A stretch of 64,000 bases of DNA from CAWDPQ01 sp963804245 (GTDB lineage: Bacteria; Acidobacteriota; Vicinamibacteria; Vicinamibacterales; 2-12-FULL-66-21), in NCBI GenBank assembly GCA_963804245.1, contig CAWDPQ010000003.1, positions 124,001 through 188,000 of the forward strand. The letters run 5' to 3'. Below, piece after piece: positions 39,792-48,230 of the stretch. Positions within the stretch are counted from its first letter, which is position 1. Each line of letters begins with the position of its first letter. The notes below the pieces were generated by a model that worked only from the letters and a program-made list of their open reading frames with translations, ran no database searches and was not told the origin of the DNA. The position numbers and the translations under genes are program-made.

Positions 39792-40415
39792 TCAGAACGT
39801 TCCGTAGAGCCGATCGCCGAAATCGCCAAGGCCCGGGACGATGAATTTGTGAGCGTTCAGCCCCTGGTCGACCGCCGGCGTGTAAATCTGCACTTCGGGA
39901 TGGTGCCGGGCGACGAGCGCGATTCCTTCCGGTGCCGAGACGATGCAGATCATCCGCACATCACGTGCGCCGGCGCGACGCAGGAGGTCCAGTCCCGCTA
40001 CGGCGCTCCCGCCGGTGGCCAGCATCGGATCGATCATCAACACGAAACAGCCGGTCAAATCCGACGGCAGCTTCGAATAATACTGCGAGGCCACGGCCGT
40101 GATCTCATCCCGCTGCAGGCCGATATGACCGACCCGCGCGGACGGGATGAGCTCGAGCACGGCATCGAGCATCCCCAGCCCGGCGCGCAGGACGGGCACG
40201 ACGACGACGCCTGCCTTGACCCGCCGCCCGGGGGCCGGTCCGAGCGGCGTCTCCACCGCCACGGTCGTGCTCGGGATGTCGCGGGTGGCCTCCGCCGCCA
40301 GCAGCAGGCTGATGCGCACCGCCATCCGCCGGAACAACTCCGGTGGCGTCGACTTTTCCCTGAGCGTCGCCAGCGCGTCGTGGACGAGGGGGTGGTCGAC
40401 GATGTGCACCGGCAC
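39792..40415 (-). CDS. upp: Uracil phosphoribosyltransferase
   Basis: Converts uracil and PRPP to UMP (pyrimidine salvage). The 207 residues show family blocks VVVPVLRAGLGMLDAVLELIPSARVGHIG (about 75-103), the PRPP loop MIDPMLATGGSAVAGLDLL, and the uracil-binding C-terminus YTPAVDQGLNAHKFIVPGLGDFGDRLYGT. The start is a GTG at 40415, with a second GTG two codons later. It is divergent from the MtaD-like deaminase, which heads an operon of further salvage genes. Confidence 0.96.
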   Translation of the reverse strand: MPVHIVDHPLVHDALATLREKSTPPELFRRMAVRISLLLAAEATRDIPSTTVAVETPLGPAPGRRVKAGVVVVPVLRAGLGMLDAVLELIPSARVGHIGLQRDEITAVASQYYSKLPSDLTGCFVLMIDPMLATGGSAVAGLDLLRRAGARDVRMICIVSAPEGIALVARHHPEVQIYTPAVDQGLNAHKFIVPGLGDFGDRLYGTF

Positions 40416-40423
40416 GGGACAAC

Positions 40424-40462
40424 ACTATACCGAAATGTCGCTTCGCGCTCCCCTGATAGAAT
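40424..40462. promoter_or_regulatory. Possible divergent -10 elements between upp and the deaminase gene
   Basis: The 56-base gap contains TATAGT reading on the minus strand (40429-40424, nine bases before the upp start) and TAGAAT reading on the plus strand (40457-40462, ten bases before the deaminase ATG). Both are good -10 matches but no convincing -35 is seen. If used, both messages would be almost leaderless. Confidence 0.3.
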
Positions 40463-40471
40463 CACGCACCC

Positions 40472-41863
40472 ATGCTCTGGCGCGTGTGCGCGTGGCTGCT
40501 GACGGCGGGGATCATCGCCGGCGGCCAGGCCGCTCGAAAGCAGATTTCGCTCATTGTTACCAACGGAACGGTCGTGACGCTGGACGCATCGCGCGGGACG
40601 ATCCCGTCAGGCGCGGTCGCCATCGACGGTCGAGACATCGTCGCCGTGGGCACGGCTGAAGAGATCGCGTCGAAGTTCACGGCGACCGAGTCGATTGACG
40701 CAACCGGCAGCGTCGTGGTCCCCGGGTTGATCAACACCCACACCCACGCGCCGATGGTCCTCTACCGTGGCCTCGCCGACGATCTCGCGCTGATGGAATG
40801 GCTGCAGAAATATATCTTTCCCGCTGAGGCCAAGACCGTCACGCCGGAATTCGTGCGCATCGGGACCAACCTGGCTGTTCTCGAGATGATCCAATCGGGC
40901 ACGACGACCTATGTCGACATGTATTACTTCGAGGAGGAGATCGCCCGGGCGACCAAAGCGGCGGGAATGCGCGCCGTCCTCGGTCAGACCATCATCCAGT
41001 TTCCGGTGCCGGATGCGAAAACCGCCGCCGACGGCCTGGCACGCGCCTCAGCCTTCGTCAGCGAGTTCCAGAACGACGATCTGATCACCCCGGCGTATGC
41101 GCCGCATGCGATGTACACGCTCGATGCCGCGATGCTCAAGTCGATCAGAGCCGCCGCAACGCGGGCCAAGGCACCGCTCATCATTCATCTGGCCGAAACC
41201 CGCGACGAAGTGCGGATCGCGCAAAAACAGCATGGCACCTCGCCGGTTCAATACCTGGACTCGCTGGGGATGTGGGCGGCCTCGCCGACCCTCGCCGCCC
41301 ACGCGGTGCACGTCACACCGGCCGACATCCGTATCCTGGCGAAGCGGGGGATTGGCGTTTCGCACAACCCCGAGAGCAACATGAAGCTGGCCAGCGGCAC
41401 CGCTCCTGTACCGGCGATGCGAACGGCGCGTCTTGCGGTTGGCCTGGGTACGGATGGTGCCGCCAGCAACAACGATCTCGATATGTTCGAGGCGATGCGG
41501 CAGACGGCGTTTCTCCACAAGCTTCAATCCGGGGATCCGCGTACGATGCCTGCGAAGACCGTTCTGGAGATGGCGACGATTGAGGGTGCGCGAGCACTTG
41601 GCCTCGAGAAGACGATCGGATCGCTCACGGCCGGCAAGCGCGCTGACCTGATCGTCGTGTCGATGGGGGCGGCTCGTCAGACGCCGATGTACGATCCGAT
41701 CTCTCATCTCGTCTACACCACACGAGGAGACGACGTGCGAACGACGATCGTCAACGGAAAGATCCTGATGCGCGACAGAAAGATGTTGACGCTGGACGAG
41801 CGCGCCGTCCTCGCGGATGCCGGGAAACAGGCAGCGGCCGTACGCCAGGCGGTGGGCAAATGA
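40472..41863 (+). CDS. MtaD-like amidohydrolase (MTA/SAH deaminase family) with a signal-like N-terminus
   Basis: 463 residues of the metal-dependent amidohydrolase fold, nearest to 5'-methylthioadenosine/S-adenosylhomocysteine deaminases and related chlorohydrolases. Metal ligands are NTHTHAPMVLYRGLADDL, the His in HLAETRDEV, the His in AHAVHVTP and the Asp in GTDGAASNNDLDMFEAMR. The first 22 residues (MLWRVCAWLLTAGIIAGGQA) look like a signal peptide or membrane anchor, unusual for this cytosolic family. It heads a tightly coupled run with hpt, the rpiB-like gene and deoC, so a role in purine nucleoside breakdown and salvage is likely. Exact substrate unknown. Confidence 0.85.
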   Translation: MLWRVCAWLLTAGIIAGGQAARKQISLIVTNGTVVTLDASRGTIPSGAVAIDGRDIVAVGTAEEIASKFTATESIDATGSVVVPGLINTHTHAPMVLYRGLADDLALMEWLQKYIFPAEAKTVTPEFVRIGTNLAVLEMIQSGTTTYVDMYYFEEEIARATKAAGMRAVLGQTIIQFPVPDAKTAADGLARASAFVSEFQNDDLITPAYAPHAMYTLDAAMLKSIRAAATRAKAPLIIHLAETRDEVRIAQKQHGTSPVQYLDSLGMWAASPTLAAHAVHVTPADIRILAKRGIGVSHNPESNMKLASGTAPVPAMRTARLAVGLGTDGAASNNDLDMFEAMRQTAFLHKLQSGDPRTMPAKTVLEMATIEGARALGLEKTIGSLTAGKRADLIVVSMGAARQTPMYDPISHLVYTTRGDDVRTTIVNGKILMRDRKMLTLDERAVLADAGKQAAAVRQAVGK

Positions 41864-42375
41864 ACGTTCTGCTGTCGGCCGAGCAGATTCAATCGCGCAT
41901 TCGCGCTCTCGGAGCGGAGATCGAGCGGGAATATCCGCCGGGTGAGGAAATCCACCTGGTCGGTGTCCTCAAAGGCGGGTTCATGTTCATGGCCGATCTG
42001 GTGCGCGCCATGAGCGCTCGGGTGACGCTCGATTTCATTGCCGTCTCGAGCTATCAGCGCAGCACCCGATCGTCGGGTGAGGTGCGCCTGATCAAAGACC
42101 TCGATTCCAGCGTGGAAGGACGCCACGTCATCATTGTCGAGGACATCGTCGACACGGGATTGACCTTGACGTATCTCCAGGACATTCTGCGCGCACGCTC
42201 GCCCAGGACGCTGCGGACGGCCTGCCTGCTCAGCAAGCCGTCGCGACGGAAGATCGAGGTGACCGTCGAGTACATCGGCTTTACGATCGAGGACAAGTTC
42301 GTCGTCGGCTACGGGCTCGACTACGCCGAGCAGTACCGGAATCTGGCACACATCGCGGTGCTCGAGGGACAATGA
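41860..42375 (+). CDS. hpt: Hypoxanthine phosphoribosyltransferase
   Basis: Purine salvage enzyme making IMP (and GMP) from hypoxanthine/guanine and PRPP. The 171 residues include GVLKGGFMFMADLVRAM, the flexible loop SSYQRSTRSSGEV, the PRPP-binding VIIVEDIVDTGLTLTYL and EDKFVVGYGLDYAEQYRNL near the C-terminus. Length is standard. It overlaps the deaminase stop (ATGA) and is overlapped in turn by the rpiB-like gene (ATGA), indicating one operon. Confidence 0.96.
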   Translation: MNVLLSAEQIQSRIRALGAEIEREYPPGEEIHLVGVLKGGFMFMADLVRAMSARVTLDFIAVSSYQRSTRSSGEVRLIKDLDSSVEGRHVIIVEDIVDTGLTLTYLQDILRARSPRTLRTACLLSKPSRRKIEVTVEYIGFTIEDKFVVGYGLDYAEQYRNLAHIAVLEGQ

Positions 42376-43011
42376 CGAAACGGTTCGAGATCATCACCGA
42401 GGCGGACGCGCGCACGCTCGATGTGGGAGCGACCGTCGAGCTGGCGGCCGGTGGACATGTGACCCCGCTGGCCCGCGACACGTTGGCGTCGCGGCGAGTC
42501 ACGGTGATTTCCTCGGGCCCGCATGACGCATCGGCATCTCAGGATCTCGCTCCACCCAGCGACATCCGGCGCGTCGCGATCGGCAGCGATCACACGGGAC
42601 AGACGCTCAAACGGTCGCTGATTCAGCACCTCCGAGGGCGGGGGCTGTCGGTGATCGATGTCGGTCCAGACACGACGGACCCTTCCGACTATCCGGATGT
42701 AGCCGCGGCCGTGGCCCGTGCCGTCGTACATCGGGAGGCGGAGGCGGGCATCGTCATCGACGGAGCCGGTATCGGTTCCGCGATTGCCGCCAACAAAGTG
42801 CGCGGCATTCGCGCGGCCAACTGCACGGATGAGACGATCGCCCGGCTACTCCCGGGAGCACAACGGCGCCAACGTCATGGCCATTGGGGCGACGTTGTTG
42901 CCGATAGAGCAGGCGACGCGAGTCGTTGACGTCTGGCTGACGACACCAATGCGAGAGCCTCGCTACATCCGGCGGCTGCTCAAAATCCGCCGGCTCGAGC
43001 AGGACAACTGA
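42372..43011 (+). CDS. RpiB-family sugar-phosphate isomerase with extra N-terminal domain (frameshifted)
   Basis: About 212 residues once a single extra base near 42847 is removed (ARLLPG in the present frame becomes ARYSREHNGANVMAIGATLL in the other). The C-terminal 145 residues are RpiB-like: RRVAIGSDHTGQTLKRSLIQ, DYPDVAAAVARAV, GIVIDGAGIGSAIAANKVRGIRAA and TDETIAR. Ordinary RpiB uses a Cys at GICIC-[GS]-TGIG; here the equivalent is VIDGAGIGS, so the catalytic Cys is absent. The first 65 residues (ITEADARTLDVGATVELAAG; TPLARDTLASRRVTVI) resemble the N-terminus of EutQ-like ethanolamine microcompartment proteins. This suggests a specialised RpiB relative and not a plain ribose-5-phosphate isomerase. 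Coupled to hpt and deoC. Confidence 0.75.
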
Positions 43012-43018
43012 CCCGTTC

Positions 43019-43907
43019 ATGCTGAACCCTCAGGACCTCCAGCGGCTCATCGAGATCATCACTGAAGAAGTGATTGCGTCGCAGGCACCGCGCAGCCAGC
43101 GCGCGCGATGTGACTGTCATGCGGTCCTGACCGATTGCTGCCCGGGTCGCCTGCGCGGCGTCCTCGACGCCGGTGCGACTCGGCTCGGCGTGCATGCCAC
43201 GGGCGGCGCTCCTGGCGATGTGGCGGGGCTCATCGATCACACGCTCCTGAAACCTGATGCGACACTGCAGGACATCGAAAAACTCTGCCGCGAAGCGGTT
43301 GAATTCCGTTTCGCGACGGTCTGCATCAACGCGACCTGGGTCGCGGCGGCCGCTCGATTTCTTCGCGGCTCTTCCGTTCGAGTCTGTTCCGTCGTTGGGT
43401 TCCCGCTTGGTGCCACGACGCCGGACGTGAAGCAGTACGAGACCCGGCGGGCGATTTTCGACGGCGCCAGCGAGATCGACATGGTCATCAACGTCGGAGC
43501 CCTCAAGTCTGGCGACCTCCGGACCGTCGAGTGCGACATCTCGTCCGTTGTCGACCCCTGTCGCGAGGCTGGCGTGGGAAGCAAGGTGATCATCGAGGCG
43601 GCGCTCCTCACGGACCAGGAAAAGGTCACCGCCTGCGTCTTGTCCAAGGCGGCAAGGGCCGACTTCGTGAAGACATCCACCGGATTCGGCCCCGGAGGCG
43701 CCACGGCGGCCGACGTAGCGTTGATGCGCCGGGTGGTTGGGTCCGACATGGGCGTCAAAGCCGCCGGTGGCGTGCGCGACCTCGAAGGACTGAAGGCGAT
43801 GGTTGCCGCGGGAGCGTCACGCGTTGGTGCCAGCGCCGGCGTCAGGATCGTGCAGGAAGCACAGGGCAAGCCGTCCGCTCCCGCCGGCACCCCGTCGTCG
43901 GTACTGA
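43019..43907 (+). CDS. deoC: Deoxyribose-phosphate aldolase with N-terminal extension (3' frameshift likely)
   Basis: Class I aldolase splitting 2-deoxyribose 5-phosphate into acetaldehyde and glyceraldehyde 3-phosphate. The core begins at LIDHTLLKPDATLQDIEKLC; the Schiff-base Lys is in DFVKTSTGFGPGGAT and the second Lys in GVKAAGGVRDLEG. About 70 extra residues precede it: an amphipathic helix (MLNPQDLQRLIEIITEEVIA), then a Cys-containing linker (RCDCHAVLTDCCPGRLRG). Such a helix plus linker is the form of encapsulation peptides on microcompartment cargo. The current frame has no stop until 44746, deep in mscS antisense. One extra base near the 3' end would give TGA at 43905-43907, nine bases before the mscS end, which I take as the true stop. 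Confidence 0.88.
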
Positions 43908-43915
43908 CGGAGCGT

Positions 43916-45058
43916 TCATCTGCCAGGTGCCGCGTCTCTCTTGTCGTCGTCGGAACGAACGCTGACGACGCGCTCAGGGAAGGTCATCTCGATGCGCTGT
44001 TCGTCGAACGCCCTCTTGAGACGTTTCCGCAATTCGCGTCCCACTTCCCACTGCTTCAGCGGCACCGTCTTGATTCGCACCTTCAGCTGCATCGACCACA
44101 TGCTGAACGCATCGACGCCAAGCACCTCAATCGGTTCGAGGATGAAGGGTCCGAATGTCGGATCGGCCTGCATCTCGGCTCCCACGTGACGCAGGACAGC
44201 GGCAACGCGATCGGGGTCCTCCTGGTAGGAGATCGGGAGATCGATCACGTAGTACGAGAAATCCTTGCTCCGGTTGGCCAGGGTTGTGATGGCTCCATTG
44301 GGGAACACATGCACAGCTCCTTCGACGTCCCTGAGCACGATCGTGCGCAGGTTCAGCTCCTCAACGAGTCCGCCGGTTCCGTTGATCGCGGCAACATCAC
44401 CGACTCTGACTTGGTCTTCGAGAATCAGAAAAAAGCCACTGATGATATCGCGCACGAGCGTCTGCGCTCCGAAGCCAACCGCGAGTCCGACGATACCGGC
44501 GCCGGTCAGGACCGGTGCGATATCGATTCGGAACTCGCGCAGGATCATCAGCACGGCAATGCCGACGATCAGCACGGTGGCGGCCTTGGTAATGACCGAT
44601 CCCAACGTCCTGGCGCGTTTGGCGCGCTCGAGCGCGTCGAGGCCCGTGGCGCGGTTCAATTCGTGCTCGAAACGGCTGACGACGAGATTGACCGTCCGTA
44701 CGAGCGCATACGAGAGGAGGATGATGAGCAGGACTTTCAGGCCTGATTCGAAGGTCCACGTGGCAATCGTCTGCAGGGGAAGTCCCGCCCGCGGCTGCAG
44801 GCCGACGACCTCGAACGCAGGGAAGAGCACCACGGCGACGAGCAGGGCGAAGGTGCCCGCGCTCACCAGCCGCAGCGGGCCGCGAACGAGTGGGCTCGAC
44901 ATCACCAGCGTGTCTTGGAGGAGCCGGCGGATTGCCGCGGCCGCGGCCCGCTTGGCGAGCCGCGCGCCCAGCCACGCGATAATCAGGGTGGGGATGACGG
45001 CGGCGACGACGAGTTGCCACTCGATTGGCCCGAGGAAAAGTGATTTCCAAAACGACAT
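43916..45058 (-). CDS. MscS-family mechanosensitive channel
   Basis: About 380 residues from the ATG at 45058 (MSFWKSLFLGPIEWQLVVAA). Three to four hydrophobic segments precede the pore-lining region with GLAVGFGAQTLVRDIISGFFLILEDQVRVGD split across the TM3-beta junction, then the MscS beta domain (VHVFPNGAITTLANRSKDFSYYVIDLPISY) and an alpha/beta C-terminus. The protein opens under membrane tension to release solutes. The frame is open 126 bases further upstream, but that part would overlap the kinase gene's leader and has no channel-like sequence. It converges with deoC. Confidence 0.92.
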   Translation of the reverse strand: MSFWKSLFLGPIEWQLVVAAVIPTLIIAWLGARLAKRAAAAAIRRLLQDTLVMSSPLVRGPLRLVSAGTFALLVAVVLFPAFEVVGLQPRAGLPLQTIATWTFESGLKVLLIILLSYALVRTVNLVVSRFEHELNRATGLDALERAKRARTLGSVITKAATVLIVGIAVLMILREFRIDIAPVLTGAGIVGLAVGFGAQTLVRDIISGFFLILEDQVRVGDVAAINGTGGLVEELNLRTIVLRDVEGAVHVFPNGAITTLANRSKDFSYYVIDLPISYQEDPDRVAAVLRHVGAEMQADPTFGPFILEPIEVLGVDAFSMWSMQLKVRIKTVPLKQWEVGRELRKRLKRAFDEQRIEMTFPERVVSVRSDDDKRDAAPGR

Positions 45059-45113
45059 GTGAGGCGCCGGCGATGCCGGATGCTGCGCAGCATAGCAGAT
45101 ACAATCATCAAGA

Positions 45114-46865
45114 ATGCTGGAGCGCCCAGGGACCCGCCGCGCGCTGATCCCGTATTTACTCTGTCTGGCGGCGCTGTCGCTCACGGCCTCGGGCGCGCGC
45201 TACGCGGCTACCACCGGGGCTGTCGAAGAGCGGCTGCGGTTCGGCAATGCGGCCGAGCAGCTGCGCAGCGAGATGGTTCACCGCGTCGACGCCTACGTGT
45301 CGATGCTCCTCGGGGCCGCGGGACTGTTCGCAGCGAGCGAGACCGTGGAAGGTCGGGAGTTCCGCTTCTACGTGGAGCGTCTCGAGCTCTCACGCCGGTA
45401 TCCTGGCGTGCAAGGCGTCGGCTTCTCGAGGCTGATCAAGGGCGACGAGCGTGCCAAAATCCTCGCGCAGCGGCGTCAGGACATTCCGAATTTTCACTAC
45501 TGGCCCGACCGTCAGGAGGGCCCGCAACAGGCGATTCTTTACCTGGAGCCACTGGATCAGAGGAATACGTTGGCGCTCGGATTCGATATGTCGTCGGAGC
45601 CGGTGCGCCTGGAGGCGATGGACCGCGCGCGCGATTCGGGGGAGCCCGCCTCAACGGGCAAGGTCACGTTGATTCAAGAGCGGCTCGATCCCCAACATAT
45701 GCAGGCCGGTTTTCTGATTTACGTGCCCGTGTACCAGCACGGCACCATGCCCGAAAACGTCGAGCAGCGGCGGCGGGCCCACGTCGGTTTCATCTACAGT
45801 CCGTTCCGCGGCACCGATTTACTCTCGGGTCTTCTGGAGGAGCGTGGGCTCAGCGCCGCCGGTCTGCAGCTGGAGGTGTACGACGGTCCCGCCGAAGAAG
45901 ACCAGCTGCTCTTCCGATCGGGCGCGCCGCCCAAGAACAATGCCCTGACGTCGCTGCAGACGATCGATGTCGCCGGCCGGCAATGGACGCTGAGGCTGCG
46001 GGGTGCGTCTGGATTCTCCGGAGGAGCCCGCCGCGCGCTGACCAACCTGGTCGTCGGCGCGGGCATATTCCTTTCGCTGCTGCTGTTCGTCGTGACTCGA
46101 TCACAGGTCAAGGCGAGAGCCGTCGCCGAACGCGCGGCGGACGAGCTGCGACGGTCGGAGGAGGCCCTCCGGGCTGCTAACGAGGCGAAAGACGAGTTCC
46201 TCGCCACCGTCTCTCACGAACTGCGCACGCCGCTCAACGCCATCGTCGGGTGGGCTCACATGCTGCGGAAGGGGCAGGTGCCTGCTGACGGACAGGACCA
46301 TGCGCTCGAGGTCATCGCAAGGAATGCCGCGGCCCAGACGACGCTCATCGAAGATCTGCTGGATGTGTCTCGTGCCGTCGAGGGTCGACTGCCGCTCAAG
46401 AAGAGCGATGTCGACCTCGGGCAGCTGCTCAAGGTGGCGTTGGACTCTCTCGAGCCGGCGGCCAGGGCCCAGGAGCTGACGATGGTCTCACGGGTGTCGT
46501 CGAACCTGGGTTTCGTGTTCGCCGATCCCGGACGTCTGCAGCAGGTCATCCTCAACCTGCTCTCGAACGCAGTGAAGTTCACGCCGCCTGGCGGCCGGAT
46601 TACGCTCTTGGCCGATGCGGGTACGGATGTGGTGACAATTCGCGTGTCGGACACCGGTGCCGGCATTGCGCCGGAGCTGCTGGCGCACGTGTTCGAGCGG
46701 TTCTGGCAGGCGGACAAGAGCACGACGCGAAGGTATTCCGGTGTCGGCCTGGGACTCACAATCTCCCGACACCTCGTCGAGCTGCACGGGGGAACGATCG
46801 AAGCGGCGAGCGAAGGAGAAGGTCAAGGCACCACGATCACGGTACAACTGCCGCGACGTCCCTGA
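45114..46865 (+). CDS. CHASE-domain sensor histidine kinase
   Basis: 583 residues: an N-terminal membrane helix (ALIPYLLCLAALSLTA), a periplasmic CHASE domain (about 70-290; RRYPGVQGVGFSRLI, FLIYVPVY), a second membrane helix (LVVGAGIFLSLLLFVVT), a coiled linker, a HisKA dimerisation domain with the phospho-accepting His in FLATVSHELRTPLNAIVG (near residue 372), and HATPase_c with VILNLLSNAVKFTPPGG, VSDTGAGIAPELLAHVFERF and GVGLGLTISRHLVELHGG. CHASE domains sense small extracellular ligands. It has no receiver of its own and no adjacent plus-strand regulator. Its 3' end overlaps the convergent NtrY-like kinase by 29 bases. Confidence 0.93.
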   Translation: MLERPGTRRALIPYLLCLAALSLTASGARYAATTGAVEERLRFGNAAEQLRSEMVHRVDAYVSMLLGAAGLFAASETVEGREFRFYVERLELSRRYPGVQGVGFSRLIKGDERAKILAQRRQDIPNFHYWPDRQEGPQQAILYLEPLDQRNTLALGFDMSSEPVRLEAMDRARDSGEPASTGKVTLIQERLDPQHMQAGFLIYVPVYQHGTMPENVEQRRRAHVGFIYSPFRGTDLLSGLLEERGLSAAGLQLEVYDGPAEEDQLLFRSGAPPKNNALTSLQTIDVAGRQWTLRLRGASGFSGGARRALTNLVVGAGIFLSLLLFVVTRSQVKARAVAERAADELRRSEEALRAANEAKDEFLATVSHELRTPLNAIVGWAHMLRKGQVPADGQDHALEVIARNAAAQTTLIEDLLDVSRAVEGRLPLKKSDVDLGQLLKVALDSLEPAARAQELTMVSRVSSNLGFVFADPGRLQQVILNLLSNAVKFTPPGGRITLLADAGTDVVTIRVSDTGAGIAPELLAHVFERFWQADKSTTRRYSGVGLGLTISRHLVELHGGTIEAASEGEGQGTTITVQLPRRP

Positions 46866-48219
46866 CGACCGCGCGGACGGGAATGCGGAGGCTGGCGCGA
46901 CATCCGGGACCGCCGTCGCGGTTCTCGAGCAGCAGGCTCCCGCCATGCGCCTCCGCGATCTGCCGGCTCAAGACGAGACCGATTCCCGATCCGCCCGGTT
47001 TCGTCGTGAAGAAAGGCACGAACAGGTTGCCGGTGTTGGAGAGGCCGTGACCCTCGTCTTCGACCCAGAGCTCCATGGCCGCGGGCGACGAACCCGGCAG
47101 GCGCTGCCAGCCGACTCTCACCGCCCCACCGGTTTCGCGAACTGCGTCGACGGCGTTCCGGATCAAGTTGATGAGCAGCTGCTCGAGCTGATCGCTGTCC
47201 GCTTGAATCGTCAACCGCGGACCAGGTGCGACCTGGAGGTGATGCGCTTTTTCGAGGGTCACCACGCGATCGACGAAGGCGCCCACGTCAATCGGCGCGA
47301 GCTTGGGTTGTGGCAGTTTCGCCAGCCGCGCGTAGGCGCTCATGAAACGGCTGAGCGATTCCGAGCGTGAGGCGATCACACCAAGTCCGCGCTGCATGTC
47401 GTCGCGCCAGTCGGCGGGAGGCGGCTCCCGTTCAATCAACGTCGACAGGCTGCCGGCAATCGACTTGATCGGCGCGAGCGAGTTGTTCATCTCGTGCCCG
47501 ATCACGCGGATCAGACGCTGCCAGGCCTGCCGTTCTTCCTCGCGGAGCGGCTGGCTGAGGTCCGACAGCACGAGCATCTCGTGCGGACGCCCGCCCTGGC
47601 GGAATTGACTGCGCCGGATCTCCCAGCGGCCGACACCGCCGGGGAACGCCGTGTTGATCACACGCGGAGCCTCCCCGGCCAGGCACTCATTGAGATCGAG
47701 GTCCATCGCGTGGCGTCCGAGCAACCGCTCCGCCGGCTGGCTGAGGAGCCGCGCGCCGGCGCGGTTGACGAATTTCAGCGTCTGATCTTCGTCGAAGGTG
47801 AAGACCGCGACGTCGATTTCCGCCATGACCTTGCGCAGGAGCGTGGTGGCTTCGAGCGCGTCCAGACGCTGATGGCGGAGCGTCTCCACGAGCGCGTTGA
47901 CTTCAATCATCACCTCGCCCAGCGGATCACCCGCGCGCGCGCCGCGGGCCCGGATCGAAAAGTCGCCTTCACCGAGCGCGGCAAGGAGGTTCGACAGGGT
48001 CTGCAGCGGCAGGACAACCCGTTCGCGCAACGCGAACGCGAAGCCGAGGCAGACGGTGACAATCAGGACGGACAGGGTCCACTGGACCTTGGGCGTGTAG
48101 TCACCGGTCCAGAGAAAAATCAGCGAGATGGCGGCGCCGGGCAGAGCCGACGCCAGCGCCATGAGGAGAATGCGACGGTCGTGCCCCAGTCGCGGCTCAC
48201 GGGGATATGGGGTACTCAA
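46837..48219 (-). CDS. NtrY-like sensor histidine kinase
   Basis: 460 residues: two membrane helices (ILLMALASALPGAAISLIFLW; TLSVLIVTVCLGFAFAL), a HAMP region (LGEGDFSIRARG), a PAS domain (about 135-235; FTFDEDQTLKFVNRAGARLL), a HisKA-like segment with IRVIGHEMNNSLAPIKSIAGSL and HATPase_c with LINLIRNAVDAV, VEDEGHGLSNTGNLFVPFFTTKPGGSGIGL split at its loop. The H-E-x-N-N phosphorylation site is typical of NtrB/NtrY-type kinases that work with sigma-54 regulators. The gene lies 11 bases behind the NtrC-type regulator, so the pair is a two-component system transcribed after the ABC exporter genes. Confidence 0.93.
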   Translation of the reverse strand: MSTPYPREPRLGHDRRILLMALASALPGAAISLIFLWTGDYTPKVQWTLSVLIVTVCLGFAFALRERVVLPLQTLSNLLAALGEGDFSIRARGARAGDPLGEVMIEVNALVETLRHQRLDALEATTLLRKVMAEIDVAVFTFDEDQTLKFVNRAGARLLSQPAERLLGRHAMDLDLNECLAGEAPRVINTAFPGGVGRWEIRRSQFRQGGRPHEMLVLSDLSQPLREEERQAWQRLIRVIGHEMNNSLAPIKSIAGSLSTLIEREPPPADWRDDMQRGLGVIASRSESLSRFMSAYARLAKLPQPKLAPIDVGAFVDRVVTLEKAHHLQVAPGPRLTIQADSDQLEQLLINLIRNAVDAVRETGGAVRVGWQRLPGSSPAAMELWVEDEGHGLSNTGNLFVPFFTTKPGGSGIGLVLSRQIAEAHGGSLLLENRDGGPGCRASLRIPVRAVVRDVAAVVP

Positions 48220-48230
48220 TCGACGCCATT

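Noticed and set aside
43908..44746. A DeoC C-terminal domain of about 280 residues
   Set aside because: This stretch is antisense to the MscS channel and has no conserved character; it is read-through caused by a lost frame.
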